64,000 nt of DNA from an uncultured Collinsella sp. (GCA_900554645.1 USIE01000002.1:51143-115142), one strand, 5' to 3'. Positions 19,616 through 29,129 are shown, counted from the first letter of the stretch. Notes: generated by a model from the sequence alone, not told the origin. Numbers and translations: made by a program.

Positions 19616-19676
19616 TACATCCTGTGCGTAAAGCCCATGGCCCGCAGGCCGTGATTCTATTGAACTGGACCGTACT

Positions 19677-22600
19677 ATGAGATTGATACACAACAGCCGT
19701 CTGCCGCAGTTTCGCACTCCGTTTGGCGCTGTGACCACTGGAACTTCCGTTTCCCTCTCGGTGATTTTGGAGGATGCCGACCCCAACCAGGCAACGCTTA
19801 CGCTGCGCACCTGGGTCGATGAGATCGGTGAGTCTCGGTATCCCATGACGCACGAGGGCGACGGCATCTTTACCGTCGAGCTGGAGTGCGCCGAGCCCTG
19901 TCTTATCTGGTACAGCTTTATCTGCAATATCGAGGGCCAGCCCGAGGTTCGCCTGGGCGCACCGCAGGGCCGCACCGGCGGCGAAGGCATAACCTACGAT
20001 TACGCCGAGGTGCCGTCATTCCAGGTCACCGTCTACAAACACCGCGAAGTTCGACCCGAGTGGTACGAGCGCGGAATGGTCTACCAGATCTTCCCCGATC
20101 GCTATGCCCGCGACGAGCACTGGCGCGAGCGCACGCTGGCCGAGGTCGAAAAACCGCGCAACGGAATCCAGCGCCGGATGGTCGAGGACTGGAACGAGCC
20201 GCCTGTGTACGAGCGCGCCGAGGACGGCTCCATCAAGACCTGGGACTTCTACGGCGGATCGCTCAAGGGTATCCAGGAAGACCTGCCTCGAATCGCCGAG
20301 CTGGGCTTTACAGCCATCTACCTCAACCCCATTTTTGAAGCCGCGAGCAACCACCGCTACGACACCGCCGATTACACCAAGATCGATCCGATTCTGGGCA
20401 CCGAGCAGGACTTTACTGAGCTGTGCGAGGCAGCCGAGAAGCTGGGCATTTCCATCATTTTGGACGGTGTGTTCAACCACACGGGCGACGATTCGATCTA
20501 CTTCAACCGCTACGGCAACTACCCCGGCGTGGGCGCGTGGCAGAGCAAGCATTCGCCGTGGCGCGATGCGTTTTATTTCCATGAGGACGGGTCGTACGAC
20601 TGCTGGTGGGGCGTGGGCAATATGCCCGCCATCAATGAGAGCTCCGAGCTGGTACGCGAGCGGCTCCTGGGCAAGGACGGCGTGATTCGCAAATGGCTGC
20701 GCGCTGGCGCCCATGGCTGGCGTCTGGACGTGGCCGACGAGCTTTCCGACGACTTCTTGGCCGAGATCAAAAAGGCCGTACTTGCCGAAAAGCCTGACGC
20801 ACTGTTGCTCGGCGAAGTCTGGGAAGACGCTTCCAACAAGATTAGCTACGGTCATCTGCGCCGCTACCTGCAGGGCTCCGAGCTTGACTCTGCTATGGAT
20901 TACCCCTTCCGCGACATGGTCATTGGCTTTTTGATGGGCTACAAGAACGCCTATCAGGCTGCCGAGGATATCGAGACCCTGCGCGAGAACTACCCGCGCG
21001 AGGCATTATCCTGCGCGCTCAATCTGCTGTCGAGCCACGACCGCCCGCGCATTATCTCGGTGCTCGGCGGTGGCCCCGACGAGTCGCAGCTGCCCGAGAG
21101 CGAGCGCAGCAAATGGCGCCTGGACGAGAACTCCATGGGCCTGGCCAAGAGCCGCTTTTGGCTGGCGACGCTCATGCAGATGACGTTCCCGGGCGTTCCC
21201 TCAATCTATTACGGCGACGAGTACGGCCTGGAGGGCCTGACCGATCCGGGCAACCGCCGTACCCTGCCGACCAAGGACCAACTGCACGACTTCGACACGC
21301 TGGCTATTGTCAAGAACGCCTCCGCCGTACGCCGCGCACTGCCATTTATGATCGATGGCGAGATCAAGGCTTTCGCGCTCAACGACGAGGTGCTGGCCTA
21401 CAACCGCACGGGCAAGAATGGCGAGTCCGCGACGGTTATCATCAACCGCAGCCTGCGCAATTCGCACCGCGTGACGATTCCGGCACTCGGCGAATGCGCG
21501 AGTGACGTGATCAGCGGTCAAGAGTGCGAGATCCACAACGGTACGGTCACGCTCGACCTGTATCCGCTGGGCTCGTCGATCATCTATCACCATGCCGAGC
21601 AGCGTCTGCAGGAGCCGCTCGATCACGGCGCGGGCGTCGTGTGCCATATCACCTCGGTGCCCACCGACGACGGCAAGCCCGGCACGATCGGTGCACCCAC
21701 GCGTCGCTTTATCGACCATCTGGCCGCTATGGGCATGCGCTACTGGCAGGTTCTGCCTGTCAACCCGACGGACTTCTTCCGCTCCCCTTACGCTGGGCCT
21801 TCGGCCTTTGCGGGCAATATTGACCTGCTGCCCGAGAGCCAAGAGGAACTGGCGGCAGACTTTGAGACTTGGAAAGCCCGTGGCGGCGAGGATGCAGACC
21901 CGCTCTACACGGCATTTAAGCATCGCAACGCCGATTGGCTCGAGAAGTACTGCGTCTACATGGCCGTCAAGAAGTACTTTGAAGGCGAATCACGTCACGA
22001 TTGGCCGACAGATGTCGCGCGCTACAACGAGCATCTGATCGATGACACGCGTTTCCACGACGAGGCAGAGCTGCAGGCGTACATGCAGTACCGCTTTGAC
22101 CTGGCTTGGTGCGAGCTCATGAACTACGCGCACAAGAAAGGCATCGAGGTCATCGGCGATATTCCCATGTACGTTTCGGACGATTCGGCCGATGCGTGGA
22201 GCGAGCCCGAGAACTTCTGGCTGTCCGATACCGGCAAAGCGATTGAGATCTCTGGCGCGCCGCCCGATAATTTTGCGCCCGAGGGTCAGGTGTGGGGCAA
22301 CCCCACCTTCCGCTGGGATCACATGAAGGAGAACGGCTACCGCTGGTGGATGGACCGTCTGCGTCGCGCGTTCTCGCTCTACGACCGCGTGCGCCTGGAC
22401 CACTTCCTGGGATTCCACAGCTACTTTAGCATTCCCGCAGGCAAGGCCTGTGCCGACGGCCGCTGGCTGGCAGGTCCGGGCAAGGATCTGTTCCAGACTG
22501 TCTATGATGAGCTGGGGCCGCTCAACTTTATCGCCGAGGACCTGGGCTACCTGACGCCCGGCGTTCGCGCCATGGCTTCGACCTGCGGCTTCCCCGGTAT

Positions 22601-22973
22601 GGACGTATTGGAGTTTAGCGATTACGACGTCCGCTGCGGCGTGCATCCAACGCCGGGCAAGATTCTGTACACCTCGACACACGACACGTCGACGCTCGCC
22701 GGTTGGTGCACGCGCTCCTTTGCGGGCGGCGACGAGCCGAGCGGTGTTGAGGTGGCGGCCAAGCTGATGGGCGACGCGCTGGCAAGCGACGCTCCCCTGG
22801 TGATGATGCCGCTGCAGGACATCCTGGGGCTAGGCGACGATGCGCGCATGAACGTGCCGGGTGTCGCCACGGGCAACTGGACCTGGCAGGCCGATGAGGC
22901 CTACGTTGCGGCCGCCGAGGGCAAAACCGCACATCTCCTGCGCAACACCCATAGATTCTGGGGCGAAGCGTGA
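19677..22973 (+). CDS. Fused GH13 alpha-amylase/neopullulanase and 4-alpha-glucanotransferase
   Basis: A 1098-residue two-enzyme fusion. Residues ~1-125 form an N-terminal beta domain of CBM34 type. Residues ~130-630 are a GH13 barrel: MVYQIFPDRYARD, AIYLNPIFEAASNHRYDT, GWRLDVADE (nucleophile Asp), LLGEVWED (acid Glu) and SSHDRPR. From about residue 645 the chain is a complete GH77 (MalQ) enzyme: VPTDDGKPGTIGAP, MRYWQVLPVNPTDFFRSPYA, IGDIPMYVSDDSADAW, RLDHFLGF and FIAEDLGYLTPGV. The first part would hydrolyse maltodextrin or debranch; the second disproportionates maltodextrins. No signal peptide is seen, so it acts in the cytoplasm on stored or imported glucan. Confidence 0.93.
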   Translation: MRLIHNSRLPQFRTPFGAVTTGTSVSLSVILEDADPNQATLTLRTWVDEIGESRYPMTHEGDGIFTVELECAEPCLIWYSFICNIEGQPEVRLGAPQGRTGGEGITYDYAEVPSFQVTVYKHREVRPEWYERGMVYQIFPDRYARDEHWRERTLAEVEKPRNGIQRRMVEDWNEPPVYERAEDGSIKTWDFYGGSLKGIQEDLPRIAELGFTAIYLNPIFEAASNHRYDTADYTKIDPILGTEQDFTELCEAAEKLGISIILDGVFNHTGDDSIYFNRYGNYPGVGAWQSKHSPWRDAFYFHEDGSYDCWWGVGNMPAINESSELVRERLLGKDGVIRKWLRAGAHGWRLDVADELSDDFLAEIKKAVLAEKPDALLLGEVWEDASNKISYGHLRRYLQGSELDSAMDYPFRDMVIGFLMGYKNAYQAAEDIETLRENYPREALSCALNLLSSHDRPRIISVLGGGPDESQLPESERSKWRLDENSMGLAKSRFWLATLMQMTFPGVPSIYYGDEYGLEGLTDPGNRRTLPTKDQLHDFDTLAIVKNASAVRRALPFMIDGEIKAFALNDEVLAYNRTGKNGESATVIINRSLRNSHRVTIPALGECASDVISGQECEIHNGTVTLDLYPLGSSIIYHHAEQRLQEPLDHGAGVVCHITSVPTDDGKPGTIGAPTRRFIDHLAAMGMRYWQVLPVNPTDFFRSPYAGPSAFAGNIDLLPESQEELAADFETWKARGGEDADPLYTAFKHRNADWLEKYCVYMAVKKYFEGESRHDWPTDVARYNEHLIDDTRFHDEAELQAYMQYRFDLAWCELMNYAHKKGIEVIGDIPMYVSDDSADAWSEPENFWLSDTGKAIEISGAPPDNFAPEGQVWGNPTFRWDHMKENGYRWWMDRLRRAFSLYDRVRLDHFLGFHSYFSIPAGKACADGRWLAGPGKDLFQTVYDELGPLNFIAEDLGYLTPGVRAMASTCGFPGMDVLEFSDYDVRCGVHPTPGKILYTSTHDTSTLAGWCTRSFAGGDEPSGVEVAAKLMGDALASDAPLVMMPLQDILGLGDDARMNVPGVATGNWTWQADEAYVAAAEGKTAHLLRNTHRFWGEA

Positions 22974-23017
22974 TAAAACCCCCGATATAGGGTACAGTTA
23001 CAGCTGTTTGAATTTAT

Positions 23018-23043
23018 GCGGGCAGAGCGATCTGCCCGCTTTG
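23018..23043 (+). terminator. Terminator after the amylase fusion gene
   Basis: GCGGGCAGA (23018-23026) and TCTGCCCGC (23031-23039) with a GCGA loop, followed by TTTGTG. A strong stem with a short T-run, just ahead of the small zinc-ribbon gene, so that gene may depend on read-through. Confidence 0.7.
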
Positions 23044-23061
23044 TGCTGAAAAGGAAGTATT

Positions 23062-23298
23062 ATGGCGCGCTACGATTACAAGTGCTCGAGCTGCGGCAAC
23101 GTGTTTGAGGTTGAGCATCCCATGTCCGAGACCCCCGAGGTAGTGTGTCCCAGCTGCGGCGCTCCGGCGGCCAAGACGTTCTCGGCCAGCGGCATCAAGT
23201 TTGAGGGCAGCGGCTTCTACAACACTGATCAGCGCAGTGGCGGCTCCAGCACCAGCGCCACCAGCGGCTGCTGCGCCAACTGCCCGCATAGCCACTAG
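23062..23298 (+). CDS. FmdB-type zinc ribbon protein
   Basis: A 78-residue protein with the FmdB/putative regulatory zinc ribbon: YDYKCSSCG at residues 5-13 and VVCPSCG at 28-34 give a four-cysteine metal site. The C-terminal half is Ser/Gly-rich and ends CCANCPHSH, adding further Cys/His residues. AAGGAAGTATT precedes the ATG. The function of the family is not established. Confidence 0.85.
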   Translation: MARYDYKCSSCGNVFEVEHPMSETPEVVCPSCGAPAAKTFSASGIKFEGSGFYNTDQRSGGSSTSATSGCCANCPHSH

Positions 23299-23308
23299 AA
23301 ACAACGCG

Positions 23309-23348
23309 GCCCCGCGATCGACATCGATCGCGGGGCTGATTCTTTAGC
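23309..23348 (+). terminator. Terminator after zinc ribbon gene
   Basis: GCCCCGCGATCG (23309-23320) pairs with CGATCGCGGGGC (23325-23336) around ACAT, followed by TGATTCTTT. It lies 10 bases past the stop codon. Confidence 0.8.
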
Positions 23349-23366
23349 TACCCAGGCATCTCTATG

Positions 23367-23433
23367 AGTTGCGGTGAAATAAGGACTGTTTGGCGGTTGG
23401 AAGCCGCTATTCAATCCCTATTTCACCGCAACT
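23367..23433. repeat. Long inverted repeat, type A copy 1
   Basis: Arms at 23367-23388 and 23412-23433 are about 22 bases with two mismatches; each begins AGTTGCGGTGAAATA. The centre has a nested GCGG/CCGC stem. A second copy lies at 39598-39665. It sits between convergent genes (zinc ribbon gene and rsmB) and ends 6 bases before the rsmB stop. Probably a small mobile-type or REP-like element. Confidence 0.75.
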
Positions 23434-23439
23434 TAGTAG

Positions 23440-24840
23440 TTACTTGTGGACCAGGCGAGCGCAGAAGTGGCCGTCGTAGGAATCGGCGTTTACCGGCACG
23501 CTTTGGAAAAGTCCTCGGTCGTTCTGGCGTACGGAAACGAGCTTCTTGGCCTGATCGAACTCGGGGAGTTGCAGAATCTGCGCCTCGGAGAGCGGTGCGA
23601 CGCTAAAGTCGACGCCCTCGGGAGAGGCCAGGAAGGCATCCACGACTTGCGTGTTCTCTTCATCAAAAACCGAGCAGGTGGCATAGATGAGCTCTCCGCC
23701 GGCGGCCACGCGCGCAGAAGCCTCCTTAAGCATCGTCAACTGAAGCTTGGGTAACTCGGCCGTCACATCATTCTCGGTTAGGCGCCACGGGATCTCGGGA
23801 TGACGACGCATGGTTCCGGTGCCAGAGCACGGCGCATCGATAAACACGGTATCGAACTTGACCCGATCACCGCGCATGGCATCAAACGATGTGAGCACCT
23901 CATCGAGCTCGCAGGCATCACCCGAAACCGTACGAACGCCCTGAATACCCGCCTTGTGAAGGCGCGCGAGATTCAGGTCGCACTTACGGTCATGAAGATC
24001 AAGTGCCGTATGCTGACGCTCATAGCCAGCACGCTTGGCCTGGCACATCATCACATAGGTCTTGGTACCGCGACCGGCACCAATCTCAAGGCAGCTTCCA
24101 GGACGCGTGGCAGCTGTGGCGATGAGCTGCGCGTTGAGGTCAGATGCCACCGCGGCAGCACGCTCAAACACACCGGAAGCAACGGTAACCTGGGCATCAA
24201 CCGGAGCATGGCAGCCCGGGAAGACAGGCGCGACGAGCTGCGAGATATACGGATCGGGCTTAGTCGCAAAGGCGTTCTCATGCAGGGCCAACGGCGCGGG
24301 GGCCAGATTACCGGCAAAGTTAAGCGCACCCTCTGGTGTGTCAAACGACGCCATAATACGAGCGCACAGCCAACGCGGCAGACCCATCAGGCGCGACAGA
24401 CGAACCAAGCGTCGCTCAGACTCATCCACATCGGACGCAGTAGCAAAGTCATCAACATTGTCCGCAACCTTATGCAGTACAGCATTGGCCAAGCCAGCGG
24501 CGGACTTAGCACCGCAGCGAACTAGCTCAACGCCCTGACTCACCGCAACGCGACCAGGGGTATGTAGGTAGAGCATCTCGAAGGCCGAGATACGAAGCGC
24601 CATGCGAACACGCGGCGCAACCTTTTTAGGCTTATCAAGAAACTGATCGAGCAGCTCGTCCAAAATACCCTGTGTGGCGGCCACGCCAAGCGCCAAGCGA
24701 GCTGCAAAAGCGGAATCACGCTGGTCAATAGCCTTGGCCGAAGCACGGGACGAGAGCACGTCACGCGCGTACATGCCGCGGCGATCGGCCTCCATCAGCA
24801 CATCGAGCGCAAGCTTGCGCGCGGGAGACAACTTGCTCAT
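23440..24840 (-). CDS. rsmB: 16S rRNA (cytosine-C5) methyltransferase, RsmB family
   Basis: Methylates C967-type cytosines of 16S rRNA with S-adenosylmethionine. The N-terminal NusB-like RNA-binding domain covers residues ~1-140 (ARKLALDVLMEADRRGMYARDV..). The Rossmann methyltransferase domain follows: CLEIGAGRGTKTYVMM, DLHDRKC, the motif IV cysteine in FIDAPCSGTGTMRRHPEIPWR and the nucleophile cysteine in ELIYATCSVFDEEN. The ATG at 24840 overlaps the fmt stop as ATGA, and this choice gives a 466-residue protein of normal size. Confidence 0.94.
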   Translation of the reverse strand: MSKLSPARKLALDVLMEADRRGMYARDVLSSRASAKAIDQRDSAFAARLALGVAATQGILDELLDQFLDKPKKVAPRVRMALRISAFEMLYLHTPGRVAVSQGVELVRCGAKSAAGLANAVLHKVADNVDDFATASDVDESERRLVRLSRLMGLPRWLCARIMASFDTPEGALNFAGNLAPAPLALHENAFATKPDPYISQLVAPVFPGCHAPVDAQVTVASGVFERAAAVASDLNAQLIATAATRPGSCLEIGAGRGTKTYVMMCQAKRAGYERQHTALDLHDRKCDLNLARLHKAGIQGVRTVSGDACELDEVLTSFDAMRGDRVKFDTVFIDAPCSGTGTMRRHPEIPWRLTENDVTAELPKLQLTMLKEASARVAAGGELIYATCSVFDEENTQVVDAFLASPEGVDFSVAPLSEAQILQLPEFDQAKKLVSVRQNDRGLFQSVPVNADSYDGHFCARLVHK

Positions 24841-25757
24841 GACAAAACACCCCAGATAAGATCGGCGCCCTGCAGGCCAGCAGCCCAAGCAGAAGCGGCC
24901 ATAGCACGCTTGCCATCGGGCTTAACCTCGAGCAATTCAACCGAGCCATCGGAAAGACCAAGGTAAACACGCTTGTTCTTAACGTCAACGGCGCCCTCGC
25001 CAAGCGACACATCGGCCAGCGCAGCATCGAGCACACGCACGGTCTTGCCGGCAATCACGCAACGAGCAGGCGCGGTATCGGACGAGGCCAGCACATGACG
25101 CACGCAATCGAGCGCCGCCATCTGAGGATTCAGACGCATCTCCTGCTTAGAAATCTTGGCAGCATGGGTAACGAGCGCCTCATCCTGCTCGGTCCAAACC
25201 GCCGAACCATCGGCAAGCGAAAGAAGTGTATCGGCAAGCAATTTGCCGCCAAGCTCACCAAGCTCCATGGTCAGCGCCTCAGCATGCTTACCGGCAACCG
25301 ACGTGGAAGCCTGGGCACAATAAGCACCAGTATCCACGCCATGCCCAATACGCATAATAGAAACGCCAGCAACCTCATCACCAGCGAGAATCGCACGCTG
25401 AATAGGAGCAGCCCCACGCCAACGAGGCAGCAAGGACGCATGGACATTCACAATACCAAGCGGCGCCATATGCAGCACGTCATCCTGCAAAATGCAACCA
25501 TAGGCAGCCACACAGAAAATATCGGCTTGCGCAGCTTGGAGCGCCTCAACAACCTCGGCCGTCATACGATTAGCCTCAATAACCGGCAACCCAAGCTCAA
25601 GTGCCTTAGCCTTAACAGGGGACGGCTCCAGCTTCTTACCACGCCCACGAACAGCATCAGGACGAGTAACAACAAGCGCAATCTCGTTGCCAGCCGCAAC
25701 AAGCGAAGTTAAAGAAGGCACAGCAAAATCGGGCGTACCCATAAACACAATACGCAT
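24837..25757 (-). CDS. fmt: Methionyl-tRNA formyltransferase
   Basis: Formylates the initiator Met-tRNA using 10-formyltetrahydrofolate. The 306 residues show the N-terminal FMGTPDFAVPSLTSL, the catalytic block VNVHASLLPRWRGAAPIQRAI (His of HxSLLP) with D in MRIGHGVDTG, and a C-terminal OB-like domain (about 205-306). Coupled to rsmB by an ATGA overlap. Peptide deformylase, which removes the formyl group, is the next gene upstream on the same strand, separated by a terminator. Confidence 0.95.
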   Translation of the reverse strand: MRIVFMGTPDFAVPSLTSLVAAGNEIALVVTRPDAVRGRGKKLEPSPVKAKALELGLPVIEANRMTAEVVEALQAAQADIFCVAAYGCILQDDVLHMAPLGIVNVHASLLPRWRGAAPIQRAILAGDEVAGVSIMRIGHGVDTGAYCAQASTSVAGKHAEALTMELGELGGKLLADTLLSLADGSAVWTEQDEALVTHAAKISKQEMRLNPQMAALDCVRHVLASSDTAPARCVIAGKTVRVLDAALADVSLGEGAVDVKNKRVYLGLSDGSVELLEVKPDGKRAMAASAWAAGLQGADLIWGVLS

Positions 25758-25869
25758 AAAAGTTAGTCTCCTCTCAATAACGAGCCGAGACGGCTACAAA
25801 ACAAAAGCGTTCCGGGTCGCAAACGCACCCAGTCGCAAGAACAGTTCAACAAGAACAAATATACCCAAA

Positions 25870-25901
25870 ACCAAAGAAAGAGCCGCAATAAAAGCAGCTC
25901 T
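25870..25901 (-). terminator. Terminator between def and fmt
   Basis: On the minus strand AGAGCTGC (25901-25894) pairs with GCGGCTCT (25886-25879), one G-U pair, around TTTTATT, followed by TTCTTTGGTTTT. It would end the priA-def transcript before fmt. Confidence 0.65.
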
Positions 25902-25977
25902 TCCAACAAAGCAATTATCAGCGAAGACGCCCCTCCCTGGCCCACGGCACCCGGGCGAGACAAGCAGCGTTAACGTA

Positions 25978-26073
25978 GTCCCCGGGGCACCCGCCTATAT
26001 CGTCCCGCGCGCAGTTTCGCAGCGCAGCGAGAATGTTTGAGCACGGGATGATATAGGCGGGTGCCCCGGGGAC
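25978..26073. repeat. Long inverted repeat, type C
   Basis: Two 30-base arms, 25978-26007 and 26044-26073, are reverse complements with a single mismatch; the outer end is GTCCCCGGGGCACCCGCC. The loop is 36 bases. The repeat begins 8 bases after the def stop. The arm sequence is unlike the neighbouring coding sequence and differs from types A, B and D. Confidence 0.75.
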
Positions 26074-26081
26074 GGACAAAC

Positions 26082-26618
26082 CTACTCCGTCTCGCCCGGT
26101 CGAGCGCCGCGGGCCAGGGCGTCCTGGTACTCCTTGACGGCCTTGAGCCTCTGCATGGGCTTCAGTCGCTCGAACATGGTGTTGCCATGCAGGTGATCGA
26201 TCTCGTGCTGCAAACACACGCAGAACAGGTCGCCCGAGGCCTCATAGCGAATCAGGTTGGCGTCCAGGTCGTACGCCTCGACGACGACATGGTCGGGACG
26301 CTCGATCTCGCAGCTAATGCCGGGGATAGACAGGCAGCCCTCGCTAAACGGCACCAGATGGTCGCTCTGCTCCACGATCACAGGGTTAATGAGCACGTAG
26401 GGGTCATAGTCGCTCTTGTCACTGTAATCGCAGTCGATGGTGACGAGCTGAACGAGCTCGCCGATCTGCGGAGCAGCTAGGCCGCAACCGCCGTTCTCGA
26501 ACATCATCTTCTTCATCTTCTCGGCAAGCGCCTCGATCGCCGGGGTGATCTCCTCGATGACGGCGCACTCCTGGCGCAGACGAGGGTCGGGCGACAGTAC
26601 GATTCCGTTGGCTTCCAT
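26082..26618 (-). CDS. def: Peptide deformylase
   Basis: Removes the N-formyl group of nascent proteins; an Fe/Zn metalloenzyme. All three motifs are present: GCGLAAPQIG, EGCLSIPG (metal Cys) and QHEIDHLHG (two metal His and the catalytic Glu). The ATG at 26618 has CGAAAGG 6 bases upstream; the ATG at 26624 would have no spacing, so 26618 is chosen (178 residues). It follows priA by 18 bases. Confidence 0.95.
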   Translation of the reverse strand: MEANGIVLSPDPRLRQECAVIEEITPAIEALAEKMKKMMFENGGCGLAAPQIGELVQLVTIDCDYSDKSDYDPYVLINPVIVEQSDHLVPFSEGCLSIPGISCEIERPDHVVVEAYDLDANLIRYEASGDLFCVCLQHEIDHLHGNTMFERLKPMQRLKAVKEYQDALARGARPGETE

Positions 26619-26636
26619 GGCCATCCTTTCGGGTTG

Positions 26637-29090
26637 TTACATCAAATCATAGGCGTCGACGTCAACGCTCACGCTCACGCCGCGCACAGAGCCCACCTCT
26701 TTGAGGCAGGCGTCGATATCATCAGAGACATGGTACCCCACGGGCGACTTCACAAGCAGATGGAAGCGGTAACGGTCCTTGGCTCTCTCGATTACACACG
26801 AAGCCGGGCCCAGCACCTGCGGCACGGCACTCCCCGCCCGCAAAAAGTCGGGCGCGGCGGCATGCCAGCGACGCTTAAGAAGCTTTGCAATACGCCCGAT
26901 GTAGTCCTGCGCGTCGTCTCGGTTCGCCGACCACACCAAAATGTTGACTAGGCGAACAAACGGCGGGTACAGCGCGTCGCGGCGCTGGTCAAGGTCGTAG
27001 TCGGTAAAGATCGAACGGTCGTGCTCAGCGACGGCACGAATGACCGGATCCTCGGGCAGGTAGGTCTGGATGATCACCTCACCGGGGCGATCGCCGCGGC
27101 CGGCGCGGCCCGCAACCTGCTCCAGCAGGTCGTAGGCGCGCTCCCCTGCGCGGAAGTCCGGCAGCTTGAGGGCGAAGTCGGCATTGACCACGCCCACGAG
27201 CGTGACCTCGGGAAAATCGAGGCCCTTGGCGATCATCTGGGTGCCCAGCAGCACCGCGCAATCAGCGGCATCGAACTGCTCGAGCAGTTTTTTATGCGCG
27301 TCCTTGCCGCGCGTGGAATCGGCATCCATGCGAATGATGGCGACATCCTCGGGAAGCATCTGGTGCAGTGCGTCCTCGATCTGCTGCGTGCCTAGACCCA
27401 TTTTTGCCAGGTAGCGGCTGCCGCACTTGGGGCAACGGCTCGTGGGCGCGGGATACGGCTGCACGCGCCAAGACGAACCGCATGTGTGACATTGCAGTGT
27501 GTGCGTGCGCTCGTGATACGTAAGCGCGGTGGAGCAGTGATTGCAGGTGGGGACGCAGCCGCACTCGCGGCACATCAGGAATGGCGCAAAACCACGGCGG
27601 TTGTGCAACAGCACGGCTTTTTCGCGGCGCTCGACCACACGCTCCAGGCCTTCCATCAGCGGTTTTGAGAACATGGAGCGGCTGCCGTGCGAGAACTCGC
27701 GGCGCAGGTCGGCAATGCGGACCGTGGGCAGCACGGCGTGTCCCGGGCGCTCGGGCATCTCCACACGCGTCCAGGTAACACCGTTGTACGTGCCGCGGCG
27801 GCAACGATCGAGGGCCTCGGCAGAAGGCGTGGCAGAGCCCAACACGAGCGGGCAGCGGTAGCGCCGCGCCATCTCGGCCGCCACCTCGCGCGCATGGTAG
27901 CGCGGACTGGAGCCCTGCTTGTAGCTGGTCTCGTGCTCCTCGTCGATGATGATGAGGCCCAAGTCGCTGAGCGGGCAAAAGAGCGCCGAGCGGGCGCCGA
28001 CGACCACGCGGGCCGCACCGCTGGCAACCATATCCCACTGGTCCAGGCGCTCGCCAGCAGAAAGACGCGAATGGAACACGGCTACCGTCTCGCCAAAGCG
28101 CGAGCGGAAGCGGCCGACGGTCTGGGCCGTCAGTGAGATCTCGGGCACGAGCACGCAGGCCGAACGGCCGGCCGCCAGCACGCGCTCGATGGCGGAGAGG
28201 TACACCTCGGTTTTGCCGGAGCCGGTGACGCCGTCAACCAACACCACGTCGCCATGAGCGTCCAGACGGGCGCGCTCAATCTGCGCGAGTGCCTGTTGCT
28301 GGCCGTTGGTAAGTGCGACCGGCGCCTTACCACTTGCCGAGGACAGCGTGGTCTGCTCGCTGCAGCCACGCCAAGCACGGCGCTCCTCTACCACCACGAC
28401 GCCGCGCTTTTCGAGCGCCTTGATGGTCGCCGACATGCTGTTATAGAGAAGGTTGAGGTCGCGCGTCGTGACCGGTCCGCACTGGAGCGCCTCGATGAGC
28501 TGACGCTGGCGAACGGCGGTCTTGGGCGGCGTATAGTCAAATCCCTCGGGCGTGAGCATGACCCAGCGGTTTTTGATAGGCTTGACGGCGGGACGTTCAA
28601 CCGTCCACACGCCATCGTCGCCCTTGACCACACGCGGGCTTCCACCCGGTGGCAAGAACAGGCGCAGGCACTCGGAAAGTGTCGCGACATACTCGCGGCT
28701 CATCCAGCACGCGATACGGGCAGCCTCGGCGGTAAAGAGCGGTTTGCTGAGGATGGCTTCGACGGGCTTAATGCGCGAAGGGTCGAGGGCGTTGTTGCCC
28801 TGTAGGTCGCCCAGCTCAGGCGCAATGTCGACGATATAGCCCGCGGCCGCACGGTTGCCAAAGTGGACCAGGACTGTGGATCCGATCTGCGCCTCGTTGG
28901 CAAGGGACCGGGGGATACCGTAGGCGAATGGCTCGGACAGCGCACGCGTCGGGATGTCGAGGACCACGCTCGCGTAGGCGGCAATGGACTCGCGCGCAGG
29001 CTTGGGCTGAGCCGAGGCAGCGGCAGGCACGGAATTCACCAGAGTCTCCTCCGGTTCCGGCGAACCAAACAGCGAAAGTTGCTCGGCCAT
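26637..29090 (-). CDS. priA: Primosomal replication-restart helicase PriA
   Basis: An 817-residue 3'-5' helicase that reloads the replisome at stalled forks. An N-terminal DNA-binding region (residues ~35-140) precedes the helicase core: DGVTGSGKTEVYLS (Walker A), DEEHETSYKQ (Walker B), GSATPSAEAL, and the zinc-binding cysteines of CRECGCVPTCNHCS and CHTCGSSW..CPKCGS. The C-terminal helicase half has GTQMIAKGLDFPEVTLVG and QVAGRAGRG. It is upstream of def in the same direction, as in many bacteria. Confidence 0.95.
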   Translation of the reverse strand: MAEQLSLFGSPEPEETLVNSVPAAASAQPKPARESIAAYASVVLDIPTRALSEPFAYGIPRSLANEAQIGSTVLVHFGNRAAAGYIVDIAPELGDLQGNNALDPSRIKPVEAILSKPLFTAEAARIACWMSREYVATLSECLRLFLPPGGSPRVVKGDDGVWTVERPAVKPIKNRWVMLTPEGFDYTPPKTAVRQRQLIEALQCGPVTTRDLNLLYNSMSATIKALEKRGVVVVEERRAWRGCSEQTTLSSASGKAPVALTNGQQQALAQIERARLDAHGDVVLVDGVTGSGKTEVYLSAIERVLAAGRSACVLVPEISLTAQTVGRFRSRFGETVAVFHSRLSAGERLDQWDMVASGAARVVVGARSALFCPLSDLGLIIIDEEHETSYKQGSSPRYHAREVAAEMARRYRCPLVLGSATPSAEALDRCRRGTYNGVTWTRVEMPERPGHAVLPTVRIADLRREFSHGSRSMFSKPLMEGLERVVERREKAVLLHNRRGFAPFLMCRECGCVPTCNHCSTALTYHERTHTLQCHTCGSSWRVQPYPAPTSRCPKCGSRYLAKMGLGTQQIEDALHQMLPEDVAIIRMDADSTRGKDAHKKLLEQFDAADCAVLLGTQMIAKGLDFPEVTLVGVVNADFALKLPDFRAGERAYDLLEQVAGRAGRGDRPGEVIIQTYLPEDPVIRAVAEHDRSIFTDYDLDQRRDALYPPFVRLVNILVWSANRDDAQDYIGRIAKLLKRRWHAAAPDFLRAGSAVPQVLGPASCVIERAKDRYRFHLLVKSPVGYHVSDDIDACLKEVGSVRGVSVSVDVDAYDLM

Positions 29091-29129
29091 GGCCCCAGCA
29101 CCTCCTATCCCATACGTCTACAGAAACAA

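Larger units (their letters stand above)
25758..26081. other. def-fmt spacer with terminator and long inverted repeat
   Basis: 324 bases. They hold a factor-independent terminator (25870-25901) and the type C inverted repeat (25978-26073). A 66-codon hydrophobic frame on the minus strand (25763-25963, TTG start) overlaps the terminator and lacks a ribosome site, so I do not call it. fmt probably has its own promoter here, but I cannot point to it. Confidence 0.6.

Noticed and set aside
25763-25963. 66-codon hydrophobic minus-strand frame between def and fmt
   Set aside because: It would need a TTG start, has no ribosome site and spans a factor-independent terminator.
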